Shown one piece after another: positions 8,160-17,189 of a stretch of DNA of 64,000 bases. Origin of the DNA: Bacillus aerolatus (GTDB lineage Bacteria; Bacillota; Bacilli; Bacillales; Domibacillaceae); contig NZ_WEIO01000011.1 in the NCBI RefSeq assembly GCF_009183655.1, positions 62,001-126,000 of the forward strand, read 5' to 3'. Position numbers and translations under genes: made by a program. Every line of letters starts with the position of its first letter. Positions within the stretch are counted from its first letter, which is position 1. The notes under the pieces are model-generated. The model was not told the origin of the DNA. It worked only from the letters and a program-made list of their open reading frames with translations, and did not search any database.

Positions 8160-9536
8160 GTGAAGCCTATTGTATTGATTTTAGATGACGAACCAGCTAT
8201 AGGATCTTCCTTGCGTTTTGCGCTTGAAAACGAGTATGAAGTGACAGCGGTTACACAAGTAGGTGAAGCGATGGATATTCTGAATCATGGCAGGGTGCGT
8301 GTAATGCTGCTTGATTGGCGCCTTGGCGAGGCAGATGGTTTAGAAGTACTGAAGAACGTGAAAAGCACATATCCCGAGACGTCTGTCATTATGATGACTG
8401 CTTACGGTACAATTGAATCATCTGTAGAAGCAATCAAGCGGGGAGCTTATCACTATATTACGAAGCCGCTTGATATAGACGAGCTTCATCTTTTAATTGA
8501 AAAGGCACTGGAACATCAAAACTTATACAGTAAAATCCGCGAATTAAACGAAACGATCGAAAAAATAAAAGGGTACGACCAAATGATCGGGGAAAGTCCT
8601 GCCATGAGAAAAGTATTTTCAGTTATTGAGCGAGTGAAAGACATTGATTCGAGCGTGCTTGTTTTTGGCGAGAGCGGCACAGGCAAAGAGCTTGTGGCGC
8701 GTGCTTTGCATAGGCAGGGAAAAAGAAAAAAAGGGCCGTTTATCTCAGTAAATTGCGCCGCTATCCCTGAAGCACTGCTGGAAAGTGAACTGTTCGGCTA
8801 TGCGAAAGGCGCGTTTACCGGCGCCCTTAGCAGCCGGGAGGGGAAAGTAGCTGCGGCAGACGGCGGGACATTATTTCTCGATGAGATCGGCGACATGCCA
8901 GCTTCTTTGCAGGCGAAGATGCTGCGTGTGCTGCAGGAAAAAGAATTTACGCCGCTTGGCTCCACGGAAGTGACAAAAGTAAATGTCCGGATTATTAGTG
9001 CGACAAATAAAAATTTGCTGCAAATGGTCGAAGAAGGAACTTTCCGGGAAGATTTGTTTTTTCGCTTGAATGTGATCCCAATCGAGCTGCCGCTTGTAAG
9101 TGAGCGAAAAGAAGATTTGCCTGCATTGATTCCTTATTTTCTGCAAAAGTACGCAGAAGAAATGCAGCGGCCGCTGCCTGTGCTTTCTCAAGAAGCTTTC
9201 GACCGGCTGCTCGCTTACGATTACCCAGGGAACATTAGACAGCTCAGCAACATTCTTGAATATACGGTAGCTATGGCAAAAGGTGGAACCATTGCAGAAG
9301 AGGATTTACCGATGATTATCCGTTCTGAAAATGGCAGGCAAACTCAAGCGTCTGATTTTTCCCCGAACGTCATTCATGTGCCGATCGGAGCCACAATGAA
9401 AGAAGCGGAGAAAATAATAATTGAAGCAGTGCTAAAGGATTGCGAAGGAAGCAGAAGAGAAACAGCCCGGCTGCTCGGCATTAGTGAACGCAGTCTCCGC
9501 AATAAGCTTCAGCTTTATCGGGAAGGGAATCTATAG
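8160..9536 (+). CDS. NtrC-family sigma-54 response regulator
   Basis: A 458-aa protein. The receiver domain (4-115) has phospho-acceptor Asp52 in LLDWRLGEADG. The AAA+ domain has Walker A GESGTGKE, a canonical GAFTGA loop and DEIGDMP. The Fis-type HTH is ETARLLGISERSLRNK. It starts with GTG behind GGAGGG and is coupled to the kinase gene. The only nearby sigma-54 promoter downstream is that of the TAXI-TRAP operon at 9633, which is therefore the likely target. A terminator follows. Confidence 0.93.
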   Translation: MKPIVLILDDEPAIGSSLRFALENEYEVTAVTQVGEAMDILNHGRVRVMLLDWRLGEADGLEVLKNVKSTYPETSVIMMTAYGTIESSVEAIKRGAYHYITKPLDIDELHLLIEKALEHQNLYSKIRELNETIEKIKGYDQMIGESPAMRKVFSVIERVKDIDSSVLVFGESGTGKELVARALHRQGKRKKGPFISVNCAAIPEALLESELFGYAKGAFTGALSSREGKVAAADGGTLFLDEIGDMPASLQAKMLRVLQEKEFTPLGSTEVTKVNVRIISATNKNLLQMVEEGTFREDLFFRLNVIPIELPLVSERKEDLPALIPYFLQKYAEEMQRPLPVLSQEAFDRLLAYDYPGNIRQLSNILEYTVAMAKGGTIAEEDLPMIIRSENGRQTQASDFSPNVIHVPIGATMKEAEKIIIEAVLKDCEGSRRETARLLGISERSLRNKLQLYREGNL

Positions 9537-9547
9537 CAGAAAAAAGT

Positions 9548-9588
9548 GCCGTTTAGGAACAATTTGCCGTTCCTAAGCGGCATTTTTT
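9548..9588 (+). terminator. Rho-independent terminator after the two-component genes
   Basis: A 13-bp stem, GCCGTTTAGGAAC / GTTCCTAAGCGGC (one G-U pair), with an 8-nt loop is followed by ATTTTTT. Confidence 0.9.
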
Positions 9589-9632
9589 GCCGCTTTCGTG
9601 TTTACTCCCTTGATTTAACTCAATTTTAACAA

Positions 9633-9648
9633 TGGTATGAATGTTGCA
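9633..9648 (+). promoter_or_regulatory. Sigma-54 promoter of the TRAP transporter operon
   Basis: TGGTATGAATGTTGCA has GG and GC exactly 10 bases apart. The CAC of the -24 element is degenerate (TAT). It lies 35 bp before the ATG of the TAXI binding protein and just after the terminator of the sigma-54 regulator gene. Confidence 0.7.
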
Positions 9649-9682
9649 TTATAAATAAAAGAAAAGAAAAAGAGGTGGGGAA

Positions 9683-10684
9683 ATGAAGAAACGTACACGG
9701 TTAGTTTTTATTTTAATTTTACTGCTTGTCATTACATCCGCTTGCGGAAACTCCGCTGATGAAAAGGCAGAGGGCGAAGGAAAAGCAGCGGGTCCGCTGG
9801 CCGGTCAGCCAGTGACCATTTTAACTGGCGGCACATCGGGCATTTACTTTCAGCTCGGAAATGCACTGGCCAAAATTTATGGAGAAGAGCTTGGGGCCCA
9901 AACGAGTGCGCAAACGACAGGAGCTTCTGCAGAAAACACAGCTAAAATCTCTAGAAAAAAAGCAGAACTCGGGTTTGCCATGGCTGACACGGTGACGGAT
10001 GCTTACACGGGGGAAGGGAACTTTGCTAAAGCAGGCGCCCTTTCTAACGTGAGGGCAGTCGCCTCACTTTATCCTAACTATATGCAAATCGTTGCTCCGA
10101 AAAAGCTTGGAATTAAGACATTGGAAGATTTAAAAGATAAAGATCTCGCGGTCGGTGCTCTCGGCAGCGGAACAGAAATTATGGCGAAACGGATTTTGGA
10201 AGAAGCGGGTATTACGTATGATGATGTGAATGCAGACTTTTTATCGTTTTCAGAAGGAATTGAAGGCATCAAAAACGGCACGACAGATGTTGCTTTCTTG
10301 TCTTCCGGTTATCCGAACTCAGGCATCATGGAATTGGCAGCAACAGATGAAGTAGAAATCATTCCAGTACCAAAAGAAATTACCGAAAGTCTTCAAAAGA
10401 AATACCCGGCATTTGAAGTCGGCAGCATTCCAGCCAATACGTACAAAGGTGTGAAAAGAGACAAAGAAACCGTCAAAGTTAATAATTTGTTAATCACCCA
10501 CAAAGATTTGCCGGATGAAGAAGTGTACTTGCTGACGAAAACACTGTTTGAACAATTAGACGCTTTGCAAAATGCCCACAGCTCGGCTAAGCATATTGAA
10601 CTTGAAAAAGCAGCTTTAAAACTGCCGCTGCCACTGCATCCGGGTGCAGAAAAGTATTATAAAGAAAAAGGCGTTTTACAGTAA
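9683..10684 (+). CDS. TRAP transporter solute-binding lipoprotein, TAXI family
   Basis: A 333-aa lipoprotein (lipobox VITSACGN, Cys near residue 21). The mature start QPVTILTGGTSGIYFQLGNALAKIYGEEL is the hallmark of TAXI-type TRAP receptors. DLAVGALGSGTEIMAKRILEEAG and GTTDVAFLSSGYPNSGIMELA are further family features. TAXI receptors bind small organic acids or amino acids such as glutamate (family knowledge); the ligand here is not known. The fused permease gene follows 23 bp later. The two-component system upstream is the probable regulator. Confidence 0.92.
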   Translation: MKKRTRLVFILILLLVITSACGNSADEKAEGEGKAAGPLAGQPVTILTGGTSGIYFQLGNALAKIYGEELGAQTSAQTTGASAENTAKISRKKAELGFAMADTVTDAYTGEGNFAKAGALSNVRAVASLYPNYMQIVAPKKLGIKTLEDLKDKDLAVGALGSGTEIMAKRILEEAGITYDDVNADFLSFSEGIEGIKNGTTDVAFLSSGYPNSGIMELAATDEVEIIPVPKEITESLQKKYPAFEVGSIPANTYKGVKRDKETVKVNNLLITHKDLPDEEVYLLTKTLFEQLDALQNAHSSAKHIELEKAALKLPLPLHPGAEKYYKEKGVLQ

Positions 10685-10707
10685 AAGAAAAAGGGAGGGA
10701 TCGATGA

Positions 10708-12684
10708 ATGGTTAATACAGCTAAAGAAATACCAGAAACGGTTGAAGGACAAGAAGACATTCTCCAGAAATATGACAGTGAATCGAGATTTCGCAAAATA
10801 GACCAAGGGTTTTGGCGCTGGGCCATTTTTATTTTAAGTGTGGGCCTTGCCGGCTATCATTTATATACAGCTTACTTCGGGCCGCTTGATGCTTTGCGTC
10901 ACCGCTCGCTGCACACAGCTATTATTGCCGCTCTTGTGTTTATTTTATATCCAGCCTTTTATAAAAAGAAAACGAATAAAGTCACTGTGATTGACGTTGT
11001 CTGGATGGCGGCAGCAATCGCCACAGGTGGATACATGATTGTTGATTATGAAGGCATTGCTGAGAGGATGTCCATCTATATGCCGAGCGGAGTTGATATT
11101 GCGTTCGGACTGCTCACTATTGCTGTCGTCATTGAAGGCGGCCGCCGGGTAGCAGGCAATGCGCTGACTATTCTGACTGTGCTGTTTCTTGTGTATGCGT
11201 TCTTTGGACAGTACTTTCCGAATATGTTCAAGCATTCAGGAAAAGATTTAGAAGATATTGTCACATATATGTATTTATCTACAGAAGGGATTTACGGAAT
11301 TGCTATTTCTGTTTCCGCTTCTTATATTATTCTCTTTATTTTATTCGGCGCTTTTTTAAATCGTTCTGGCATGGGCCAATTTTTCACGGACATATCGCTC
11401 AGTTTAGCGGGTCACACTACCGGGGGTCCGGCAAAAGTGGCAGTTGTGTCAAGCGGACTGCTTGGGTCCATTAACGGAAGTGCACTTGCCAACGTTGTAA
11501 CGACAGGGGCTTTTACGATTCCATTAATGAAGCGTGTCGGCTATAAGCCGGAATTCGCCGGTGCCGTTGAAGCAACAGCTTCTGTCGGCGGACAAATTAT
11601 TCCGCCGGTCATGGGAGCAACGGCATTTATTATGGCGGAAACGCTCGGCATGCCGTACAACCAGATTGCGCTTGCCGCTATATTGCCGGCTTTTCTTTAT
11701 TATCTCGGCATTATTTGTATCGTTCATTTCCGGGCAAAAAAGCTCGGTCTCAGCGGAATGTCCAAAGCAGAACTGCCGAATTTATGGCAAGTGTTTAAAA
11801 ATGGCGGCCATTTGCTCATTCCAATCATTGTACTGATTGGCCTGCTAATTGCCGGGAGAACTCCGCTGTTTGCCGCCTTTTACGCCATCGTACTTTCTGT
11901 CGTTGTCAGTTGGTTCAATAAAGAAACGCGAATGGGAATTAAAGAAATTCTTGGAGCGATGGAAGACGGTGTCCGGGCTGCGCTTGGCGTGGCGATGTCG
12001 TGTGCGATGGTCGGCTTGATTGTTGGTGTGAGCACATTGACAGGTCTCGGACCGAAGCTCACTCAATCCATTCTTGTGCTCGGCCAGGGAGAAATGTTCT
12101 TAACGCTAATCTTCACGATGGTCGCTTGTATCATTATGGGAATGGGGCTTCCGTCTATTCCGACGTATATTATTACAGCGACGATGGCCGCACCGGCTTT
12201 GCTCGAACTTGGAGTCGCGCCATTTGTCACTCATATGTTCGTCTTTTATTTCGGTATTTTAGCGAACGTAACACCTCCGGTTGCATTGGCTGCTTTTGCG
12301 GGAGCGGGTATTGCCGGAGCCAGTCCGAATAAGACAGGCTTTGAAGCACTGCGGCTTGCGTTGTCCGGCTTTATCATCCCGTACATTTTTGTTTTTTCAC
12401 CTGTTTTATTGATGCAGGACGTAACAAGCCCGCTAGAAGTAGTCTGGGTGACGATCACGGCGATCATAGGCATACTCGGATTGAGTGCAGCGCTTGAAAG
12501 ATATTTAATCGCAGATTTGCCGCTGCCGCTTGCCGCTTTATGCCTTGCCGGCTCCATCACATTAATTATTCCGGGCATATGGACAGATATTATTGGGCTC
12601 AGTGTGCTTGCCATCGTTCTTGTCCAGCAGCTTTTTTCCCGAGCGAAAGCCCGGCAGAATATTTCAGGTACAAAAGCGATATAA
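10708..12684 (+). CDS. TRAP transporter fused permease (DctQ-DctM, 4TM/12TM)
   Basis: A 658-aa polytopic membrane protein. Four N-terminal helices correspond to the small DctQ-type subunit. The rest is the large DctM-type subunit, recognisable by the GSINGSALANVVTTGAFTIP region, ASVGGQIIPPVMGATAF and the GMGLPSIPTYIITATM segment. Fused permeases of this type normally pair with TAXI receptors, as here. Sodium-driven import is the family mechanism. The ATG at 10708 follows GGGAGGG. A terminator lies at 12693. Confidence 0.93.
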   Translation: MVNTAKEIPETVEGQEDILQKYDSESRFRKIDQGFWRWAIFILSVGLAGYHLYTAYFGPLDALRHRSLHTAIIAALVFILYPAFYKKKTNKVTVIDVVWMAAAIATGGYMIVDYEGIAERMSIYMPSGVDIAFGLLTIAVVIEGGRRVAGNALTILTVLFLVYAFFGQYFPNMFKHSGKDLEDIVTYMYLSTEGIYGIAISVSASYIILFILFGAFLNRSGMGQFFTDISLSLAGHTTGGPAKVAVVSSGLLGSINGSALANVVTTGAFTIPLMKRVGYKPEFAGAVEATASVGGQIIPPVMGATAFIMAETLGMPYNQIALAAILPAFLYYLGIICIVHFRAKKLGLSGMSKAELPNLWQVFKNGGHLLIPIIVLIGLLIAGRTPLFAAFYAIVLSVVVSWFNKETRMGIKEILGAMEDGVRAALGVAMSCAMVGLIVGVSTLTGLGPKLTQSILVLGQGEMFLTLIFTMVACIIMGMGLPSIPTYIITATMAAPALLELGVAPFVTHMFVFYFGILANVTPPVALAAFAGAGIAGASPNKTGFEALRLALSGFIIPYIFVFSPVLLMQDVTSPLEVVWVTITAIIGILGLSAALERYLIADLPLPLAALCLAGSITLIIPGIWTDIIGLSVLAIVLVQQLFSRAKARQNISGTKAI

Positions 12685-12692
12685 TTAAGAAG

Positions 12693-12720
12693 AAGACAGG
12701 TCGCATACCTGTCTTTTTCT
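12693..12720 (+). terminator. Rho-independent terminator after the TRAP operon
   Basis: The stem AAGACAGGT / ACCTGTCTT with loop CGCAT is followed by TTTCTT. Confidence 0.85.
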
Positions 12721-12824
12721 TATGTATAAGCAGCTGGAAATGAAAACTTTAGGCCAGTTCACTCTTTTTCGAGTAGGATATGTGCCTAAGGGTATATATT
12801 AATCATGAGAAAGGAGGTTGTGAC

Positions 12825-13256
12825 ATGAAACGAACGGCAGAATTAATTTTAACGGTTATCGGTATTATCATTAACCTTTTGCTTATCGCGGGCGGCGTGC
12901 TGATCATTAATCTTTTGAAAGATCCCACACTTCGACAAGAGTTAGAAATGGAACTAATGAATGATCCGCAAATAGCGGGTACGGGTCTCGATATGACTGC
13001 AATAATGAATACGATCAATGGTGTCGGCTGGGGCTTTGTTGCCATTGTCACTCTTAGTACGGTTTTAAGTTTGGCTGCTGCTTTTTCCGTTCGGGGCAAT
13101 CGCCGGCCAAAGCTTGCCGGAGGGCTGTTAATAGCGAGTGCGCTTATTGTCGGCATTGGAACGATATTAATCGGCTGGCTGCCGGCTCTTCTCTTTTTAA
13201 TTGCCGGTATTTTATGTTTTGCAAGAAAGGTTAAAACGATCACAAAAACAACTTAA
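12825..13256 (+). CDS. Small membrane protein, DUF4064-like
   Basis: A 143-aa protein starting at ATG 12825, 7 bases after AGGAGG. The longer upstream frame has no ribosome-binding site. It has about four membrane helices: LILTVIGIIINLLLIAGGVLII, a central VAIVTLSTVLSLAAAFSV, and two C-terminal hydrophobic segments (LIASALIVGIGTILIG, LPALLFLIAGILCFA). The extracytoplasmic loop contains charged residues and MNDPQIAGTGLDM. The layout matches DUF4064 proteins of bacilli. Function is unknown. It is followed by its own terminator. Confidence 0.75.
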   Translation: MKRTAELILTVIGIIINLLLIAGGVLIINLLKDPTLRQELEMELMNDPQIAGTGLDMTAIMNTINGVGWGFVAIVTLSTVLSLAAAFSVRGNRRPKLAGGLLIASALIVGIGTILIGWLPALLFLIAGILCFARKVKTITKTT

Positions 13257-13262
13257 CAGGCG

Positions 13263-13288
13263 GGCTGTCTTAAAGGCAGCCTGTTTTT
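13263..13288 (+). terminator. Rho-independent terminator
   Basis: The stem GGCTGTC / GGCAGCC with loop TTAAA is followed by TGTTTTT. It lies immediately before the ribosome-binding site of the UDG-family gene. Confidence 0.75.
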
Positions 13289-13314
13289 CAACGACTCAGA
13301 AAGGAGAACCACCA

Positions 13315-13974
13315 ATGCAAATACCGGGGTGGCTTGCTGAACTTGGCAAAAAGCGAATTGATCCTTATCCTGTCGAAGGCTTTGTCTACGGGATGGGTCC
13401 TGAAAAACCAAAGCTAATGCTCGTGGGGGAAGCGCCGGGAGAAACGGAAATTCACAACGGCATTCCTTTCAGCGGCAGAGCGGGCGAAGAATTGATGAAG
13501 TTTTTAGAACGGGCCGGAGTCTCAAGGGGAGAAGTGTATATTACGAGTGCGGTCAGAAGCCGGCCGTATAAATGGGGAGAAAAGCGGACGAGAGCGGGAG
13601 AAATGGTGAAAAGAAAATACAATCGGGCGCCGACTTCTAGAGAAATTCTGGCTCATGCCCCGTTGCTTGATTATGAAATTGAGCATGTCGATACTCCCTT
13701 GATCGTGGCTCTCGGAAACATTGGTCTGAAACGATTGTGCGGGCCGGATATGAAAATCACCGAAGTGCACGGCCGTTTCTTTCGGCAGCCTGTCAGACGG
13801 CTGAAGGACATAGAGAGCAGTGAATATGAATGGACAGAAAAAGAGTATCTCATTTTTCCGACGTTTCACCCTGCCTCCATTTTCTACAACCGCCAGCTGC
13901 TTGAGCTTATCCACGACGATATGGACGAGCTGAGACGCTATTTGGAAAACCCGAATGATACATCTGTTTTATAA
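13315..13974 (+). CDS. Uracil-DNA glycosylase family 4-type protein without Fe-S cysteines
   Basis: A 219-aa UDG-superfamily protein. Motif 1 is VGEAPGETEIHNGIPFSGRAG, the SGRAG part being typical of family 4. Motif 2 is FPTFHPASIFYN, with the HPAS signature. The expected role is removal of uracil from DNA. Family 4 enzymes usually carry a 4Fe-4S cluster with four cysteines; this protein has a single Cys (RLCGPD), so it belongs to a cluster-free branch or has another substrate. The ATG at 13315 follows AAGGAG. The 3' end overlaps the convergent MFS gene by 6 bp. Confidence 0.85.
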   Translation: MQIPGWLAELGKKRIDPYPVEGFVYGMGPEKPKLMLVGEAPGETEIHNGIPFSGRAGEELMKFLERAGVSRGEVYITSAVRSRPYKWGEKRTRAGEMVKRKYNRAPTSREILAHAPLLDYEIEHVDTPLIVALGNIGLKRLCGPDMKITEVHGRFFRQPVRRLKDIESSEYEWTEKEYLIFPTFHPASIFYNRQLLELIHDDMDELRRYLENPNDTSVL

Positions 13975-15273
13975 ACGAATGCGACGATGAACGAGCAGGC
14001 CGATGAGGACAAGAATCATTAAAGAACCGAGTGCTGTACGGCTGGCTACATTGCCATAGCCGGCGAGAACGAGTGTAATTGTGCCGTAAATAAATGGACC
14101 AACAATGGCGGACACTTTTCCCGAAAAAGCAAATAGGCCAAAAAACTGTCCTCTTTTTTCTTTCGGCGTCGCTTCGATAATAAATGTTCTTGAAGTGACC
14201 CATACAGCTCCGAGCGATACGCCGAACAAGCTGCCAGCGACCCAGAACATCGCTTCGTTGACAGCAAATGTGGCAATAAACAGCGCAACTAGCAAAATGA
14301 TCCCGACAATATTGACCGCTCTTTTCGCGCCAAGTGCTTTTGTAATGTAGCCGAAGAGAAAAGAGCCGATAATGCTTGCAATAGTTGAAACGAGATAAAG
14401 CAAAATAAACTGTCCGGAACTAAAGCCGACAATGGCTTTTGCGTATACAGCCATCATCGCCACCGCCGTAGCAATCGCATCATTTAAGAAAAAGTACACG
14501 ATCATGAACAGAAAAATAACCCGGTGCTGTCTCATCTCTTTAAAAGTAGAAATAATTTCACGGTAGCCGCTAATAAAGGACTTTTTTTCTACAGGAGGGG
14601 AAAGCTTTGTTTCCCGTCCGGTGAGCATGAGCGGCAATGAAAAAATAAGGAACAAAACAGCCGTTGGAATAAAGGCGCGATGGAAGTCACCGTCGCCGAT
14701 AAATGGATAGACGGCAAGTCCTGCCAGCGTCCCGATATAACCGACGGCCACGCCGAATCCGGATAGCAGCGGCACTTCTTCTTTCGATCCTAAGTCTGCG
14801 AGCATCGTATCGTAAAAAATTAAACTGGAATGATAGAAAAACTTAGCCACGACAAATAGTAGAACGACAAAAACAAGGGAAGCGGGCAGACCGAACACAG
14901 TTTTTTGTAAATCGGACGAAGCAGCAAGCCCCATAAGAACAGTACATAACACGCAAATAAGCGTAAACGGAATAATATAGCGTTTTTTCTTGCCGGTTCG
15001 GTCAATCAAAACACCAAACAGCGGAGAAAATAATACGAGAAAAAAACTCGCTGCCGCATTCGCGTAAGAAATGAACGTGCTCGCTATTTGGTTAAGCTGT
15101 TCATTCCCGCCAATTGCTTCCTGAAGGTAAAAAGGAAAGAAGATGGTAATAATATTGGAAGAGAAAATTGTGTTGGCAAAGTCATAAAGTGCCCAGGACA
15201 GAACTGGAAGCGAAAAGTATAACCCCCAGGCCGGCCGCTTTGCCGCTGATTCGTTTCTTTCGGTTTGAGCCAT
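13969..15273 (-). CDS. MFS transporter, UMF1/Atg22-like
   Basis: A 434-aa protein with about 12 membrane helices. The N-terminus PVLSWALYDFANTIFSSNIITIFFP is the signature of the UMF1/Atg22-type branch of the major facilitator superfamily. An MFS loop motif, GVLIDRTGKKKR, is present. ATG 15273 (AGAGGG 8 bases upstream) is chosen over GTG 15282, which would overlap the ribosome-binding site. The substrate is unknown; relatives are annotated as vacuolar or multidrug effluxers. It is a stand-alone gene, convergent with the UDG gene. Confidence 0.87.
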   Translation of the reverse strand: MAQTERNESAAKRPAWGLYFSLPVLSWALYDFANTIFSSNIITIFFPFYLQEAIGGNEQLNQIASTFISYANAAASFFLVLFSPLFGVLIDRTGKKKRYIIPFTLICVLCTVLMGLAASSDLQKTVFGLPASLVFVVLLFVVAKFFYHSSLIFYDTMLADLGSKEEVPLLSGFGVAVGYIGTLAGLAVYPFIGDGDFHRAFIPTAVLFLIFSLPLMLTGRETKLSPPVEKKSFISGYREIISTFKEMRQHRVIFLFMIVYFFLNDAIATAVAMMAVYAKAIVGFSSGQFILLYLVSTIASIIGSFLFGYITKALGAKRAVNIVGIILLVALFIATFAVNEAMFWVAGSLFGVSLGAVWVTSRTFIIEATPKEKRGQFFGLFAFSGKVSAIVGPFIYGTITLVLAGYGNVASRTALGSLMILVLIGLLVHRRIRL

Positions 15274-15414
15274 CAACCTCACCCTCTTTTCACCGGTTTC
15301 TCTTATTGTAGTTGAAACTTAATTGGAAGCGGCAAGAATTTTGTCGAATACGAAAAAGAGTTTTAAGGAACAAAATGAGGGAAACAAATTGATAAAATGA
15401 GAGGAGGAAAAAAG

Positions 15415-15561
15415 ATGGCCGACAATAATGACCACGATCGTCTCATGGAGCAGGAAAGAAAAAAACAGGAAGAACAAAAACGAGAAAATGAGTTTAAGAA
15501 TCAAGCCCGCGAGTCCGATCAGCAAAACCGGTTAAAAGACCAGGAAAACATGAAAAAATAA
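15415..15561 (+). CDS. 48-aa highly charged hydrophilic protein
   Basis: ATG 15415 lies 8 bases after GAGGAGG and opens 48 codons. The product is almost entirely charged or polar (repeated EQERKKQEEQKRE and QQNRLKDQEN), with a predicted single helix and no hydrophobic core. This composition is typical of small heat-soluble or stress/spore proteins in bacilli, but no family was recognised. It is followed by an unusually long perfect hairpin. The strong ribosome-binding site supports translation. Confidence 0.6.
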   Translation: MADNNDHDRLMEQERKKQEEQKRENEFKNQARESDQQNRLKDQENMKK

Positions 15562-15563
15562 AG

Positions 15564-15601
15564 GAGAGAAGACCAAGTGAATGTTCACTTGGTCTTCTCT
15601 C
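15564..15601. repeat. 18-bp perfect inverted repeat with 2-nt loop
   Basis: GAGAGAAGACCAAGTGAA (15564-15581) pairs perfectly with 15584-15601 around TG. No T-run follows on the plus strand (GGTAAC). On the minus strand the hairpin is followed by CTTTATTTTTTC, which is terminator-like. It begins 3 bases after the small gene's stop codon. Confidence 0.8.
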
Positions 15602-15855
15602 GGTAACAAGAGATTAGGAGCGGCTTATTTATTTTACTTGACAAATGACCAGAGGAAATGAGAAAAAACTGTTATCGAAAATCATCAATAGAGAAAATAG
15701 TAATTGAAGTTTAATCCGACTAATCTTATTAATTTAATGAATTTTTGAAAGTAAACGAGAAATTTGAAGTGTTTTGCGTTAAAATAGTAACATGGAATAA
15801 AAGCGGAGCCTGGAAGTACCGCTATCTATTAATTAGACAAGTGAGGAGTTAAACG

Positions 15856-16794
15856 ATGAGTAAAGTACTTATTTTCGGACACAAAAACCCAGATACAGAT
15901 TCTATTTGTTCTGCTATTGCTTATGCAGCCTTGAAAAAAGAATTGGGTGTGGACGCTGAGCCTGTGCGTCTTGGCGGTTTGAACGGAGAAACGGAATATG
16001 CATTAAAGCAATTTGGTGCCGAGCTGCCACGCTTGATTAAAAAGGCTGCTCCTGAAGTGGAACAAGTCATTTTAGTAGATCATAATGAGCGCCAGCAAAG
16101 CGTTGATGATATTGATGCTGTTCGTATACTGGAAGTCATTGATCATCACCGGATCGCTAACTTTGAAACGAGCGACCCGCTGTACTATCGTGCGGAGCCA
16201 GTTGGCTGCACAGCAACTATTTTAAATAAAATGTATAAAGAAAACGGTGTAGCTGTGCCGAAAAACGTAGCGGGACTAATGCTGTCAGCTATTATTTCGG
16301 ATTCACTTTTATTTAAATCGCCGACTTGCACTGAAGAAGACATAAAAGCCGCACAAGAGCTTGCAGAAATTGCCGGTGTCAATGCGGAAGAATACGGTCT
16401 TGCCATGTTGAAAGCGGGAGCTGATTTAAGTGGAGAAACAACAGAAACATTAATTTCACTCGATTCTAAAGTATTCGCAATGGGAAATTATCAAGTGGAA
16501 GTGGCGCAAGTAAATGCGATTGATGTATTAGATATTCTTGCCCGCAAGGAAGAAATTGAAGAAGCGCTGCAACGCACGATTGCAGAAAAAGAGCTTGATT
16601 TGTTTTTATTCGTTGTAACGGATATATTGAACAGCAACTCTGTCGCTATTGTGGCCGGTCAGGAAGCCGCCGTTGTTGAAAAAGCATATAATACACCAAT
16701 TTCTGATCGGACGATCGTATTAGAAGGTGTCGTTTCCCGCAAGAAACAAATCATTCCTGTGTTAACGGATATTTTTCAAGAAATGTCGCAATAA
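15856..16794 (+). CDS. ppaC: Manganese-dependent inorganic pyrophosphatase
   Basis: A 312-aa DHH-family (family II) pyrophosphatase that hydrolyses PPi to two phosphates in the cytoplasm. Family motifs in order: [14 protein letters not shown] (metal-binding His and Asp), [20 protein letters not shown] (the DHH motif), and C-terminal DHHA2 features ending in [12 protein letters not shown]. Length matches the family (~310). ATG 15856 follows GAGGAG. It is monocistronic with its own terminator. The 250 bp upstream (15602-15855) are AT-rich and hold no convincing ORF or clear promoter pair. Confidence 0.97.
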   Translation: MSKVLIFGHKNPDTDSICSAIAYAALKKELGVDAEPVRLGGLNGETEYALKQFGAELPRLIKKAAPEVEQVILVDHNERQQSVDDIDAVRILEVIDHHRIANFETSDPLYYRAEPVGCTATILNKMYKENGVAVPKNVAGLMLSAIISDSLLFKSPTCTEEDIKAAQELAEIAGVNAEEYGLAMLKAGADLSGETTETLISLDSKVFAMGNYQVEVAQVNAIDVLDILARKEEIEEALQRTIAEKELDLFLFVVTDILNSNSVAIVAGQEAAVVEKAYNTPISDRTIVLEGVVSRKKQIIPVLTDIFQEMSQ

Positions 16795-16802
16795 TAAAGT
16801 GA

Positions 16803-16845
16803 AAAGCATGACTGGGCTAAAGCTTCCGGTCATGCTTTTTTTTCC
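16803..16845 (+). terminator. Rho-independent terminator of ppaC
   Basis: The stem AAAGCATGACTGG / CCGGTCATGCTTT (one G-U pair) is followed by a run of T. Confidence 0.88.
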
Positions 16846-16846
16846 T

Positions 16847-17002
16847 GTTTAGGAAACTATAAAATAATCGCATTGTGTATAACTTTGCTAATAAGCGGGT
16901 CTACGCCCAGCTCCAGCGCCTAGCCCCTCGAGCTCCAAGGAGACGCAGCTAGACATTGGTGAAAGAACATTTTTGCCTAAGGCTGATCAAGGAGCTTGCA
17001 CA
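16847..17002. repeat. Dispersed intergenic repeat, copy 1
   Basis: It begins GTTTAGGAAAC, shares a ~65-bp 5' block with the copy at 33004, and shares the centre (AGCTCCAGCGCCTAGCCCCT) and end (GGCTGATCAAGGAGCTTGC) with the copy at 38348. It contains TGTGTATAA (16874-16882), a DnaA-box-like 9-mer. No coding potential is seen. Confidence 0.75.
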
Positions 17003-17063
17003 TCTGTTCTGAAATGTTAAAGTAAATAAAAAATTATAACTATTTTGAAATAGTATTGTTTGA

Positions 17064-17092
17064 TTGACAAGAAAGTTCAGTCAAATTATGAT
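17064..17092 (+). promoter_or_regulatory. Sigma-A promoter of the peptide transporter gene
   Basis: A perfect -35 TTGACA (17064-17069) and TATGAT (17087-17092) are 17 bp apart. The promoter overlaps the start of the longest open frame, which shows that the long frame's N-terminus is not translated. Confidence 0.85.
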
Positions 17093-17189
17093 AGAGTGGT
17101 TTCATTTTTCTCGAATAACTTCTGCCTTGTTAAATTTTTTGATAATACTGCAAATAATAAAGGACAGAAAAAAGGAAGGAGAGCTTCAG

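Noticed and set aside
17064-17189. Longer N-terminus for the POT transporter
   Set aside because: These codons coincide with a TTGACA-17-TATGAT promoter and have no ribosome-binding site. TTG 17190 is better.
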